A stretch of DNA of 64,000 nt, from NCBI GenBank assembly GCA_029851125.1, contig CP100319.1:263762-327761 (forward strand), in the 5' to 3' direction. The notes below the pieces were generated by a model, which saw nothing but the letters and a program-made list of their open reading frames with translations, was not told the origin of the DNA and ran no database searches. How positions within the stretch are numbered: the stretch's first letter is position 1; every line of letters begins with the position of its first letter. Shown here one piece after another: positions 8,787-17,884 of this stretch. This DNA is from Candidatus Bostrichicola ureolyticus (lineage in GTDB: Bacteria > Bacteroidota > Bacteroidia > Flavobacteriales > Blattabacteriaceae). The position numbers and the translations under genes were made by a program.

Positions 8787-9812
8787 ATGATTTCATCAAT
8801 AAAATATCGTCCTACAGAATTTGAATATGTTATAGGACAAGAAATTATTACAGAAACTTTAAAAAAAGCAATTAATAAAAAAAGATTAGCAAAAGCTTTA
8901 TTATTTTGTGGACCTCCAGGAGTGGGAAAAACTACTTGTGCACGTATTGTGGCTAAAAAAATTAATGAACCATTAGAAGATTATAATTTAAATATAATAG
9001 AATTAGATGCAGCTTCTAATAATTCAATAGAAGATATTCGTAATATCATTGATAAAATATATTTCCATCCACAAAAAGGAAAGTATAAAATATATATTAT
9101 TGATGAAGTTCATATGCTTTCTCAATCGGCTTTTAATGCTTTTCTAAAAACTTTAGAAGAACCACCATCACATATAATATTTATATTAGCTACAACAGAA
9201 AAGTACAAAATTTTGCCTACTATAATTTCTCGTTGTCAAGTATATGAATTTAAACGTATATCTACAGTAGATATTCAATTATATTTAAAATCAATTTCAA
9301 AAAAAGAAGGAATTAAAGTTACTGATTACATTTTATTTATGATTGCAAAACATGCTAATGGTTCTATTAGGGATGCACTTTCTATTTTTGATAGATTAGT
9401 TTCATATTCAGGTAATATTTTAGTTAAAAAAACTGTTGAAGATCAATTAGGTATACTAGATAATGAATATTATTTTAATATAACTGATTTTATTATAAAA
9501 AACGATAGTTCAAGAACTTTATTATTATTTTCTAAAATTTTAGAACGTGGATTTTATATTGATTTATTTCTTAATGGTTTAGCTGATCATTTTAGAGAAC
9601 TTTTTATATCTAAAGATTCAATAACTATTAAATTATTAGAAAATGAAAATATGAAAGAAGATTATTTAAAACAAGCACACCAAATAAATAAAAATTTTTT
9701 AATTAATGCTATTGAAATATGTAAAAATGCAGAATATAATTGTAAAAAAAGCCACAATTCTAGATTAGATGCAGAAATTGCTTTAATAAAACTGGCATTA
9801 TTAAAATATTAA
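8787..9812 (+). CDS. dnaX: DNA polymerase III gamma/tau subunit, short form
   Basis: DnaX is the clamp-loader ATPase. Walker A GPPGVGKT is at residues 42-49, DEVH at 106-109 and the SRC arginine finger at 148-150, followed by the AAA+ lid with a Sensor-2 region (GSIRDALS). At 341 residues it ends after the collar domain, so only a gamma-like product is possible and the tau regions that bind DnaB and polymerase are missing. The cysteine-rich zinc module usual between Walker A and LDAASN is replaced by a short stretch without cysteines (EPLEDYNLN). ATG start 2 bp after sucC; the stop overlaps convergent terC by 4 bp. Confidence 0.93.
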   Translation: MISSIKYRPTEFEYVIGQEIITETLKKAINKKRLAKALLFCGPPGVGKTTCARIVAKKINEPLEDYNLNIIELDAASNNSIEDIRNIIDKIYFHPQKGKYKIYIIDEVHMLSQSAFNAFLKTLEEPPSHIIFILATTEKYKILPTIISRCQVYEFKRISTVDIQLYLKSISKKEGIKVTDYILFMIAKHANGSIRDALSIFDRLVSYSGNILVKKTVEDQLGILDNEYYFNITDFIIKNDSSRTLLLFSKILERGFYIDLFLNGLADHFRELFISKDSITIKLLENENMKEDYLKQAHQINKNFLINAIEICKNAEYNCKKSHNSRLDAEIALIKLALLKY

Positions 9813-10573
9813 TTTTTTTTTTTCATGTTTATATTGAATATTTCAATTAATAATGCAAATATTATTGTTATATAAAACCAATTTTTAGGTATAGTTTCTA
9901 TATAATTATCAAAAATTCTAAAATTTCCTATTTTAGCAGCTTCTGTTATTAACATTAATCCAATTAATAATAAAAAAGATAATACTAAAATTTGTATAGA
10001 AGGATGATTATTTATTATCTTACTAAGATAAGATGAAAACATAAGCATTATTGCAATTGTTATTATTATTGCTATCATAATTAAAAAAATACCATTAATA
10101 TAACCCAATCCTTTAAAATTAACTATACCTATAGCTGTTAATATGCTATCTAAGGAAAATACAATATCAATAAATACAATTTGTGAAATTGTATTAAATA
10201 AATTAGAATTAGATATTTGTATATTATTTTTTTTAATTTTTGTAAAATTATAAATTTCGTAAATACTTTTATAAAGTAAAAAAAATCCTCCTAATAATAA
10301 AATTAGGTTTTTAAATGAAAATTCACCTTTTATAAAACCTATATCAAAACTAATTAATGTTTGTTTTAAATGTAAAATACAAGTAATAAGTAAAAGAAGT
10401 ATTAATCTGAATAACATAGCTAAACTTAAACCTATTATTCGGGCTAAATTTTGTTTATTTTTAGGTAATTTATTCGAAATTATTGATAAAAATAATAAAT
10501 TATCTATTCCTAAAACAATTTCAAAAAAAATTAACATAAATAAAACAATATATGTATTAGGATTAAATAACAT
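9809..10573 (-). CDS. TerC-family integral membrane protein
   Basis: The 254-residue protein is nearly all hydrophobic with about seven membrane segments. TerC signatures are EIVLGIDNLLF near the N-terminus and DIVFSLDSILTAIG near residue 140; the paired acidic residues inside membrane helices are thought to handle metal ions, and family members have been linked to manganese export or to loading of exoenzymes. Its place downstream of tsf suggests the same transcript as rplM-rpsI-rpsB-tsf. Substrate not determinable from the sequence. Confidence 0.88.
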   Translation of the reverse strand: MLFNPNTYIVLFMLIFFEIVLGIDNLLFLSIISNKLPKNKQNLARIIGLSLAMLFRLILLLLITCILHLKQTLISFDIGFIKGEFSFKNLILLLGGFFLLYKSIYEIYNFTKIKKNNIQISNSNLFNTISQIVFIDIVFSLDSILTAIGIVNFKGLGYINGIFLIMIAIIITIAIMLMFSSYLSKIINNHPSIQILVLSFLLLIGLMLITEAAKIGNFRIFDNYIETIPKNWFYITIIFALLIEIFNINMKKKN

Positions 10574-10584
10574 TATTTATTTAT

Positions 10585-11376
10585 TTATATAGATACTCTT
10601 TTAAAATTAATAATTTCAATATTTGAATTAATGTTTTTAATATATTCTATTAAAGATATATTATTATTTTTAATAAAAGGTTGATGAGTAAGTACTTTTT
10701 CTGAAAAAAAATTATTTATAATAATATTATGGTTATTTTTTTCTTCATTTAATTTTTCTTTTATTTCTTTTTCAATTGTTGATTTATCAACAGTTTTTTC
10801 ATTTAAAAATATAGGATTCATAGCCACAACTTGCATAGCGACATTTTTATATATATCTTCACAATTTTTAATTTTTGCATAAAATCCTACTAAAGCAGCA
10901 ATTCTATTTTGATGTGTATAATATGAAATAAATGGAGCTTCTAATTGTTCATATGTTAATACCAATTTTTCTTTAATTATGCCTGCTAATTCTGTTATTT
11001 TTTCTATAACATTTAATCCATCATCAAATTTTTTTAACATTAATTCTTCTTTAGAATTGCAATTGTAAATAATTGCTAATTCTGCTATTTCATTTATTAA
11101 ATTGGTAAATTTTTTATTCCTAGATGCAAAATCTGTTTCTGAATTTAAAGCAATAATTACGCCTTTTTTACGATTATGATTAACTTTAGCAATTACTAAT
11201 CCTTGATTAGTAATTTTCTTTTTATTTATTATAAATTCTTGTCCCTTTGTTCTTAACAGTTTTATAGCTTGATTCAAATTACCTTTTGTTTGTTCTAATG
11301 CTTTCTTACAATTCATTATGCCAGAGCCAGTAATTTGTCTTAATTTACTAATATCATCAATTGATATTTTATACAT
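10585..11376 (-). CDS. tsf: Elongation factor Ts
   Basis: EF-Ts exchanges GDP for GTP on EF-Tu. The 263-residue protein begins with the UBA-like domain (LRQITGSGIMNCKKALEQ), contains the conserved core segment LNSETDFASRNKKF (about residues 77-90) and continues into the dimerisation region. ATG start, 12 bp after rpsB, with which it is paired in most bacteria. It is a little shorter than typical Bacteroidota EF-Ts, mainly in the second half. Confidence 0.96.
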   Translation of the reverse strand: MYKISIDDISKLRQITGSGIMNCKKALEQTKGNLNQAIKLLRTKGQEFIINKKKITNQGLVIAKVNHNRKKGVIIALNSETDFASRNKKFTNLINEIAELAIIYNCNSKEELMLKKFDDGLNVIEKITELAGIIKEKLVLTYEQLEAPFISYYTHQNRIAALVGFYAKIKNCEDIYKNVAMQVVAMNPIFLNEKTVDKSTIEKEIKEKLNEEKNNHNIIINNFFSEKVLTHQPFIKNNNISLIEYIKNINSNIEIINFKRVSI

Positions 11377-11388
11377 AAAAAAAAATAT

Positions 11389-12084
11389 TTAAGATTTATT
11401 AATGGAAATACCTTCATTAATAGCTTTAGTTAAAAATGATATAATAAATTCAATTGATTTAGAAGAATCATCATTGGCAGGTATAGGATAATCAACATCT
11501 TTAGGATTTGAATTAGTATCTACCATTGCAAATATTGGAATATTAAGTTTTTTTGCTTCTTTTACCGCTATATGTTCTTTACGTATATCTACTATAATAA
11601 TAGCAGAAGGTAGATTATTCATATTAGCAATAGTTCCAAATGTACGATTTAATTTTAATTGTAATCTTTCTATAAGAAGTTGTTCTTTTTTAGAAAGTTT
11701 ATCATAAATACCTTCCTTTTTATTACGATCAATAGTATTCATTTTTGTAACAGATTTACGTATAGTATATATATTTGTTAATATCCCTCCCAACCAACGT
11801 TCTGTTATATAAGGCATTCCTACTTTTTTAGCATAATTAGATATTATATTTTTTCCTTGTTGTTTTGTACAAACAAATAATATTTTTTTTCCAGAAGATG
11901 CAATCCTTTTTAAGGGATCCCAAAATTCTATCATATTTTTACGTGTTTTAAATAAATCTATTATATGAATTCCTCTTTTTTCAAAAAAAATATAAGGTTT
12001 CATATGTGGATTCCATTTTTCAGTTAAATGTCCAAAATGAACTCTTGCTTTTAATAATTCTTGAATATTTATTTCTGGTATCAC
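11389..12084 (-). CDS. rpsB: 30S ribosomal protein S2
   Basis: S2 binds the back of the 30S subunit and helps recruit S1. The 231-residue sequence contains KARVHFGHLTEKWNPHM, KKILFVCTKQQGKNI, ERWLGGILTN and PIFAMVDTNSNP, all S2 signatures. The start codon is GTG at 12084; no suitable ATG lies near the conserved N-terminus. Position between rpsI and tsf follows the usual rplM-rpsI-rpsB-tsf order of this phylum. Confidence 0.97.
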   Translation of the reverse strand: MIPEINIQELLKARVHFGHLTEKWNPHMKPYIFFEKRGIHIIDLFKTRKNMIEFWDPLKRIASSGKKILFVCTKQQGKNIISNYAKKVGMPYITERWLGGILTNIYTIRKSVTKMNTIDRNKKEGIYDKLSKKEQLLIERLQLKLNRTFGTIANMNNLPSAIIIVDIRKEHIAVKEAKKLNIPIFAMVDTNSNPKDVDYPIPANDDSSKSIEFIISFLTKAINEGISINKS

Positions 12085-12097
12085 TATTTATTAAATT

Positions 12098-12496
12098 TTA
12101 ACGTTTTGAAAATTGGAATTTTTTACGTGCTTTTTTTCTACCATATTTTTTTCTTTCTATAATTCGTGAATCACGTGTTAATAATCCTTTAGGTTTTAAA
12201 ATAGATCTATTTTCTAAATTTACTTTACAAAGTGCACGTGAAATAGCTAATGAAATAGCTTCTGCTTGACTATTAAATCCACCACCAAATACTGTAATTA
12301 ATATATCATATTTATTTTGGTTATTAGTTAATATAATAGATTTTAAAATTTTGTCAAAAAGTAAATAATGTTTTAAATATTCTTTATAAGAACGTTTATT
12401 AATTTTAATATCTCCATGTCCTTCTTTCAAGTAAATTCTAGCCACAGAACATTTTCTTCTTCCTATTGCATGATATATAATATTTTTTTCTTCCAT
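12098..12496 (-). CDS. rpsI: 30S ribosomal protein S9
   Basis: S9 sits in the head of the 30S subunit and its C-terminal tail reaches the P-site tRNA. The 132-residue protein has AIGRRKCSVARIYL near the start, VFGGGFNSQAEA in the middle and the basic tail ending in KFQFSKR. ATG start, 4 bp after rplM, with which it is translated as a pair. Confidence 0.97.
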   Translation of the reverse strand: MEEKNIIYHAIGRRKCSVARIYLKEGHGDIKINKRSYKEYLKHYLLFDKILKSIILTNNQNKYDILITVFGGGFNSQAEAISLAISRALCKVNLENRSILKPKGLLTRDSRIIERKKYGRKKARKKFQFSKR

Positions 12497-12500
12497 TTAA

Positions 12501-12938
12501 TTATAATAAAATTTTAGGTTTTTGAGCATCATGATTGTGTTTTGATCCTACATATATATATAAATTTTTAAGAAATTGTTTTCTTAACCTATTTTTAGGT
12601 AACATACCTTTTATTGATTTTTCCAAAATTTTTTTAGGATTTCTTTTGAATAATTCTTTAAAAAGAATTATTTTTTTTCCTCCAGGATATCCTGTATAAG
12701 TAATATATGTTTTATTATTCCATTTTTTTCCAGTTAGTTTAATTTTATCAACATTTATAACAATAATATTGTCTCCTATATTAACATTATTAATAAAATA
12801 TGGTTTATGTTTTCCTCTTATTAAAATAGCAATTTTTGAAGATAATCTCCCTAGAATTTTATCCGTAGCATCTATAATAAACCATTCTTTTTTAATTGAT
12901 TTATTATTTGAAATAGTTTTAAAACTTAAAGTATTCAT
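12501..12938 (-). CDS. rplM: 50S ribosomal protein L13
   Basis: L13 is an early-assembly 50S protein. The 145 residues show WFIIDATDKILGRLSSKIA, NNVNIGDNIIVINVD, YTGYPGG and GMLPKNRLRKQ. It is the first gene of the minus-strand rplM-rpsI-rpsB-tsf-terC run, whose promoter must lie in the adjacent AT-only spacer. Confidence 0.97.
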   Translation of the reverse strand: MNTLSFKTISNNKSIKKEWFIIDATDKILGRLSSKIAILIRGKHKPYFINNVNIGDNIIVINVDKIKLTGKKWNNKTYITYTGYPGGKKIILFKELFKRNPKKILEKSIKGMLPKNRLRKQFLKNLYIYVGSKHNHDAQKPKILL

Positions 12939-13200
12939 TATATATATAATATTATTATATATAATATTATTATAATTATATATATTATCATTAATAATAA
13001 ATATTATATATATATATAATATTTTTATTATATATATATATAATATTTATTTATATAAATAAATAATATAAATATATTATATATTAATTATATATAATAT
13101 ATTATTATATATATAAATATATTATATATAATTATATATATAATATATTTATATTATAAAATATTTTAATATTATATGTTATATAAATATATATATATAT

Positions 13201-13480
13201 ATATATATAAATATATAATAATTATATATAATAATTATATAAATAATAATTATATATAATAATTATATATATATAAATATATAATAATTATATATAATAA
13301 TTATATAAATAATAATTATATAATAATTATATATATATAAATATATAATAATTATATATAATAATTATATAAATAATAATTATATAAATAATAATTATAT
13401 AAATAAATAATAATTATATATAATAATTATATAAATAATAATTATATAAATAATAATTATATATAATAATTATATATATA
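13201..13480. repeat. AT-only tandem repeats, unit 64-66 bp
   Basis: The phrase ATATATATAAATATATAATA recurs at 13201, 13267 and 13331, giving periods of 66 and 64 bp. After the third copy the array decays into shorter 13-15 bp units of the type AATAATTATATA. Composition is exclusively A and T. It resembles a bacterial satellite produced by slippage or a DNA-unwinding element. Confidence 0.75.
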
Positions 13481-13535
13481 TATATATAAATATATTATGT
13501 GACTTTATTAATAAAATAATATTTGTGATTTTGTT

Positions 13536-13572
13536 ATTTAAATGACTTTTATTTAAATGACTTTTTGTCATT
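13536..13572. repeat. 15-bp tandem duplication with overlapping hairpin
   Basis: The 15-mer ATTTAAATGACTTTT occurs twice in direct succession at 13536-13550 and 13551-13565. The second copy runs into a hairpin AATGAC-TTTTT-GTCATT (13556-13572). It lies about 170 bp upstream of dnaK and could be a protein-binding site or part of a 5' leader. Confidence 0.6.
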
Positions 13573-13626
13573 AATAATTATTAATAATTTATTAATAATT
13601 TTAAAAAAAAATATTTTTTTTACCAA

Positions 13627-13654
13627 TTTGTATATTCTTATGTTATTATTTTTG
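13627..13654 (+). promoter_or_regulatory. Possible Bacteroidota-type promoter for dnaK
   Basis: TTTG at 13627-13630 and TATTTTTG at 13647-13654 match the -33 (TTTG) and -7 (TAnnTTTG) elements of Bacteroidota promoters, with 16 bp between them, slightly short of the usual spacing. It would place a transcript start about 75 bp upstream of the dnaK ATG. In such AT-rich DNA chance matches are frequent. Confidence 0.3.
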
Positions 13655-13679
13655 TTATTATATAAATAATTTTTTAATT

Positions 13680-13704
13680 GCATGATGATTGGGCATGATG
13701 ATTG
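13680..13704 (+). repeat. 12-bp direct repeat upstream of dnaK
   Basis: GCATGATGATTG occurs at 13680-13691 and again at 13693-13704, one base apart. It is among the most GC-rich stretches in this spacer and ends 31 bp before the dnaK start, a place suited to a translational or transcriptional control element. No known CIRCE-like inverted repeat is present. Confidence 0.5.
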
Positions 13705-13735
13705 AAAATTAATTATTAATTAATAATAAAATAAT

Positions 13736-15676
13736 ATGAGTAAAATTATAGGTATAGATTTAGGTACTACTAATTCGTGTGTTGCTATAATAGAGGGAAA
13801 GGATCCCACTGTTATACCTAATTCAGAAGGAAAGAGAACTACACCTTCTACCGTGGCTTTTGTAGAAGGTGGTGAAATAAAAATTGGTGATCCAGCTAAA
13901 CGTCAAGCTGTTACTAATCCTTCAAAAACAATTTTTTCTATAAAACGTTTTATGGGAAGAAAATTTTCTGAAGTTACTGAAGAAATTAAAAATGTTCCTT
14001 ATAAAGTAATAAAAGGTAGTAATAATACTCCTAGAGTAAGTATTGATGGCAAATTATATTCTCCTCAAGAAATATCAGCTATGATACTTCAAAAAATGAA
14101 AAAAACAGCAGAAGATTATATAGGACATGAAGTAAGTAGAGCAGTAATTACTGTTCCAGCATATTTTAATGATTCCCAACGACAAGCAACTAAAGAAGCT
14201 GGAGAAATAGCTGGATTAAAAGTTGAACGTATTATTAATGAACCTACTGCAGCTGCATTAGCTTATGGTATAGATAAACATAAAGAATCTAAAAAAATAG
14301 TGGTATATGATTTGGGAGGAGGAACTTTTGATATTTCAATATTAGAATTAGCTGATGGTGTCTTTGAAGTTCTTTCAACTAATGGAGATACACATTTAGG
14401 AGGTGATGATTTTGATAGTGTTATTATTAATTGGTTGTCTATGACATTTAAAAATCAAGAAGGTATAGATCTTCGTAAAGATCCTATTGCACATCAACGT
14501 TTAAAAGAAGCTGCAGAAAAGGCGAAAATTGAACTATCTTCAAGTATGCAAACTGAAATTAATTTACCTTATATAACTGCTACAGCTTCTGGTCCTAAAC
14601 ATTTAATACAAACACTTACAAGAGCTAAATTTGAACAACTTTCTGAAAAATTAATTAATCGTTCTATGGAACCTTGCAAAAAAGCTCTAGATGCGGCAGG
14701 ATTAAAAGCTAAAGATATTGATGAAGTAATTTTAGTAGGTGGCTCGACACGTATACCTAAAATACAAAAAGAAGTAGAAATTTTTTTTGGTAAACAACCA
14801 TCTAAAGGAGTAAATCCTGATGAAGTGGTAGCTATTGGTGCTGCTATTCAAGGAGGTGTATTAACTGGTGATGTAAAAGATGTTCTTTTATTAGATGTCA
14901 CTCCATTATCTTTAGGAATAGAAACTTTAGGAGGAGTTTTTACTAAATTAATAGAATCTAATACAACTATTCCTACAAAAAAATCAGAAATATTTTCTAC
15001 TGCTACAGATAATCAACCAGCTGTTACTATACGTGTAGGACAAGGTGAACGTTCTATGTTCAATGATAATAAAGAAATTGGACGTTTTGACTTAGTGGAT
15101 ATTCCACCTGCTCCAAGAGGTACTCCTCAAATTGAGGTTACTTTTGATATTGATGCTAATGGTATTTTAAATGTTTATGCTAAAGATAAAGCTACAGGAA
15201 AAGAGCAATCTATTCGTATAGAAGCTTCATCAGGGTTAAGTAAAGAAGAAATTGAAAAAATGAAACTAGAAGCAAAGGAAAATGCTGAAAAAGATAAAAA
15301 AATAAAAGAAGAAGTTGAAAAATTAAATTCTGCTGATAGTTTAATATTTAATAGTGAAAAACAATTAAAAGAATATGGAGATAAAATTTCAGAAAATAAT
15401 AAAAAAAATATTGAAGAATCAATAAAAAAACTTAAATCTGCATATAATGATAAAAATTTATCTATGATAGATGAAGCTACAAAAGAAGTAAACGAAGCTT
15501 TTTCAGCTGCTTCTAAAGAAATTTATGAAGCTCAACAAGCTCAACAAGCTCAACAAGCTCAACAAGCTCAACAAGCTCAACAAGCTCAACAAGCTGAAAC
15601 AAATGATTCTTCAAAAAAAACTGATTCTAAAAAAAATGAAAATGTACAAGATGTTGATTTTGAAGAAGTTAAATAA
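13736..15676 (+). CDS. dnaK: Hsp70 chaperone DnaK
   Basis: DnaK is the ATP-driven cytosolic chaperone that works with DnaJ and GrpE (60275-61946 here). The 646-residue protein has [12 protein letters not shown] at its start, [12 protein letters not shown] and [10 protein letters not shown] in the ATPase domain, followed by the substrate-binding domain with [17 protein letters not shown] and the helical lid. The C-terminal tail contains seven AQQ triplets encoded by a 9-bp tandem repeat and ends DVDFEEVK, close to the family's EEVD-like end. A long AT-rich leader precedes the ATG. Confidence 0.98.
   Translation: MSKIIGIDLGTTNSCVAIIEGKDPTVIPNSEGKRTTPSTVAFVEGGEIKIGDPAKRQAVTNPSKTIFSIKRFMGRKFSEVTEEIKNVPYKVIKGSNNTPRVSIDGKLYSPQEISAMILQKMKKTAEDYIGHEVSRAVITVPAYFNDSQRQATKEAGEIAGLKVERIINEPTAAALAYGIDKHKESKKIVVYDLGGGTFDISILELADGVFEVLSTNGDTHLGGDDFDSVIINWLSMTFKNQEGIDLRKDPIAHQRLKEAAEKAKIELSSSMQTEINLPYITATASGPKHLIQTLTRAKFEQLSEKLINRSMEPCKKALDAAGLKAKDIDEVILVGGSTRIPKIQKEVEIFFGKQPSKGVNPDEVVAIGAAIQGGVLTGDVKDVLLLDVTPLSLGIETLGGVFTKLIESNTTIPTKKSEIFSTATDNQPAVTIRVGQGERSMFNDNKEIGRFDLVDIPPAPRGTPQIEVTFDIDANGILNVYAKDKATGKEQSIRIEASSGLSKEEIEKMKLEAKENAEKDKKIKEEVEKLNSADSLIFNSEKQLKEYGDKISENNKKNIEESIKKLKSAYNDKNLSMIDEATKEVNEAFSAASKEIYEAQQAQQAQQAQQAQQAQQAQQAETNDSSKKTDSKKNENVQDVDFEEVK
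15530..15592 (+). repeat. 9-bp tandem repeat in dnaK tail (7 copies)
   Basis: Seven exact copies of GCTCAACAA encode AQQ repeats in the disordered C-terminal tail of DnaK. The unit length is a multiple of three, so copy-number change by slippage keeps the frame. Confidence 0.95.
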
Positions 15677-15690
15677 ATAAATAAATAAAT

Positions 15691-15730
15691 ACTAAATAAA
15701 TACATAAATGTATTTATGTATTTATTTAGT
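15691..15730. terminator. Bidirectional terminator-like inverted repeat between dnaK and dnaB
   Basis: A 40-bp near-perfect inverted repeat with 19-bp arms starts ACTAAATAAATACATAAA and closes with its complement around a two-base loop. It lies 15 bp after the dnaK stop and includes the dnaB stop codon (15726-15728). Both convergent transcripts would form the same stem. It lacks a GC core, so termination efficiency is uncertain; mRNA 3'-end protection is an alternative. Confidence 0.6.
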
Positions 15731-17054
15731 CATTTAAAAATTGGGCTTTATTTTTAATAAAACGTAAACGAATATTATCTAATTTTCCATTACGATGTTT
15801 AGCAATAATTATTTCAGCTTGATCTTTGCAAGTATCAGTATTAAAACCATAATATTCAGGTCTATAAATAAAAGAAACAATATCAGCATCTTGCTCAATT
15901 GCACCTGATTCTCGTAAATCAGATAATAATGGACGTTTATTTCCTCCCCTAGATTCTACGGCACGAGATAATTGAGATATAGCTATTATAGGTATATTAA
16001 GTTCTTTAGCAATAGATTTTAAACTTCTAGAAATTATTGATATTTCTTGTTCACGATTAATAGTGTTTTTATTACAAGTCATTAATTGTAAATAATCAAT
16101 CATAATAAGACGTACACCATATTGAGAGACTAAAATACGAGATTTAGAACGTAAATCGAATATTGAAAGTGCTGGAGTATCATCTATATAAAATGGAGAT
16201 TGTTCTATTTTTTTTATTTTTTGATTAAGTAATTTCCATTCTAAATCAGATAAATTAGCTTTTTTTAATTTATTAATTGATAAATCAGTTTGATATGCAA
16301 TCAATCTATTAATTAATTGTATAGAAGACATTTCTAATGAAAAGAATGCTATAGGTATTTTATTATATACAGAAATATTATTAGCCATAGATAATATAAA
16401 TGCTGTTTTTCCCATTCCAGGACGTGCTGCAAATATAATTAATTCAGAATTTTGCCAACCTGAAGTAATATCATCTATTTTAGAAAAACCAGAAGGTATA
16501 CCACTCAATCCATTATTATTAAGTGATGCTATTTTTTTCATTTTATCTATAGATTCTAAAATAATTGATTGTACATGTTCAAATTTTTTTTTACTTAAAT
16601 TATTATAAGTAATTTCAAAAAATTTTGATTCAGCATAATCAAGTAATTCAAAAATATCTGTAGTTTCATCGTATGATTTTTCTATTATTTCATAAGAAAT
16701 ATTTATAAGACTTCTTAAGATAAATTTGTATTTTATAATACTGCTATGATATTCAATATGTGCGGAAGAAACTACTTTTTGGGTAAGTTTTATTAAATAA
16801 TATTCATCTCCAATAATTTTTATTTTTCCTAATTGACGAAGTTTATTTGATATTGTATATAAATCTATAGGTTCAGAATTATGAAAAAGTTGTAGTATAA
16901 CTCTATATATTTCTTTATGTTTTGTGTTATAAAACATTTCTGGAGATAATATATCAATAATTTTATATAATCCTTTTTGATCAATCATTATAGCACCTAA
17001 AACAATTTCTTCTAATTCTAATGCTTGAGGAGGTATTTTTAAATTTTTATCCAT
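15726..17054 (-). CDS. dnaB: Replicative DNA helicase DnaB
   Basis: DnaB unwinds DNA ahead of the replication fork as a hexamer. The 442-residue protein has the N-terminal domain (PPQALELEEIVLGAIMID), Walker A AARPGMGKTA, the H2-region SLEMSS, Walker B LIMIDYLQLM and the C-terminal motif DIVSFIYRPEYY. It is slightly shorter than usual at the C-terminus. It is a lone minus-strand gene between dnaK and map, with its own promoter presumably in the 53-bp gap before map. Confidence 0.97.
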   Translation of the reverse strand: MDKNLKIPPQALELEEIVLGAIMIDQKGLYKIIDILSPEMFYNTKHKEIYRVILQLFHNSEPIDLYTISNKLRQLGKIKIIGDEYYLIKLTQKVVSSAHIEYHSSIIKYKFILRSLINISYEIIEKSYDETTDIFELLDYAESKFFEITYNNLSKKKFEHVQSIILESIDKMKKIASLNNNGLSGIPSGFSKIDDITSGWQNSELIIFAARPGMGKTAFILSMANNISVYNKIPIAFFSLEMSSIQLINRLIAYQTDLSINKLKKANLSDLEWKLLNQKIKKIEQSPFYIDDTPALSIFDLRSKSRILVSQYGVRLIMIDYLQLMTCNKNTINREQEISIISRSLKSIAKELNIPIIAISQLSRAVESRGGNKRPLLSDLRESGAIEQDADIVSFIYRPEYYGFNTDTCKDQAEIIIAKHRNGKLDNIRLRFIKNKAQFLND

Positions 17055-17107
17055 TTTTTTATATTAATTATTATTAATTTAATAGTATTAATCGTAAAAA
17101 AAATTAT

Positions 17108-17878
17108 ATGGTTTATTCTGTAGAAGAAATTGAACTTATTAGAATAAGTGCGTTATTAACATCAAAAACACTTGGAATGTTAGCAAAGGAAATAAAACCT
17201 GGGATTAATACTTTATATTTGGATAAATTAGCAAAAGAATTTATTTATGATAATGGTGGTATTTCAGCATTTTTAGGATTATATGATTTTCCTAATACTA
17301 TTTGCATATCTATTAATGAACAAGTAGTACATGGAATTCCTAAAAAAAATGTTTATTTATATGAAGGAGATATTATATCTATAGATTGTGGTGTAAAAAT
17401 GAATGGATATTGTGGAGATCAAGCATATACTTTTGAAGTAGGTCAAATAAATTCAAAAAAAAAAAAATTACTCCAAATAACTAAAGAATCTTTATATTTA
17501 GGAATAAAAGAATGTAAAAAAGGACATAGTATAGGACATATTGGTTTTGCTATTCAAAATAATGTAGAAAAATATGGATATAGCATAGTTAGAGAATTTG
17601 TAGGACATGGTATAGGACGTAAAATACATGAAAATCCTCAAATACCTAATTATGGTAAAAAAGGTAATGGTGATCTTTTAAAAGAAGGAATGGTATTAGC
17701 TATAGAACCAATGGTTAATATGGGTACTGATCAAATACAATTTGATAAAGATGGTTGGACAATTTCTACTTTTGATAGACAACCTTCAGCTCATTTTGAG
17801 CATAATATAGCAATTATTAATGGTAAAGCTTCTTTACTATCTACTTTTGAATATATTTATAAATCTTTAATTAAATAA
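17108..17878 (+). CDS. map: Methionine aminopeptidase, type I
   Basis: Map removes the initiator methionine from nascent proteins after deformylation by Def (52051-52560). The 256-residue enzyme shows its five metal ligands in SIDCGVKMNGYCGDQAYTF (two Asp), FVGHGIGRKIHE (His), AIEPMVN (Glu) and FEHNIAI (Glu). In many Bacteroidota map lies between secY and infA; here it precedes rpsL by 6 bp and may be the first gene of the ribosomal superoperon. Confidence 0.97.
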   Translation: MVYSVEEIELIRISALLTSKTLGMLAKEIKPGINTLYLDKLAKEFIYDNGGISAFLGLYDFPNTICISINEQVVHGIPKKNVYLYEGDIISIDCGVKMNGYCGDQAYTFEVGQINSKKKKLLQITKESLYLGIKECKKGHSIGHIGFAIQNNVEKYGYSIVREFVGHGIGRKIHENPQIPNYGKKGNGDLLKEGMVLAIEPMVNMGTDQIQFDKDGWTISTFDRQPSAHFEHNIAIINGKASLLSTFEYIYKSLIK

Positions 17879-17884
17879 ATAAAT

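Larger units (their letters stand above)
12939..13735. other. Long non-coding spacer between divergent rplM and dnaK (candidate replication origin)
   Basis: This is the only gap above 300 bp. From 12990 to 13498 the sequence is A and T only except for one G (13178). Many short self-complementary AT runs and 64-66 bp near-repeats fill the centre; the dnaK-proximal part (13499-13735) regains G/C and carries two exact direct repeats and a hairpin. Genes point away on both sides, predominantly minus to the left and plus to the right. No sequence matching a DnaA box (TTATNCACA) was found by eye, so the origin role is inferred from base composition and orientation only. Confidence 0.4.

Noticed and set aside
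13201-13480. CRISPR array
   Set aside because: Repeats are adjacent and AT-only, without distinct spacers of constant length or cas genes.
12939-13735. Insertion sequence or prophage remnant
   Set aside because: No transposase or integrase fragment and no terminal inverted repeats are seen.
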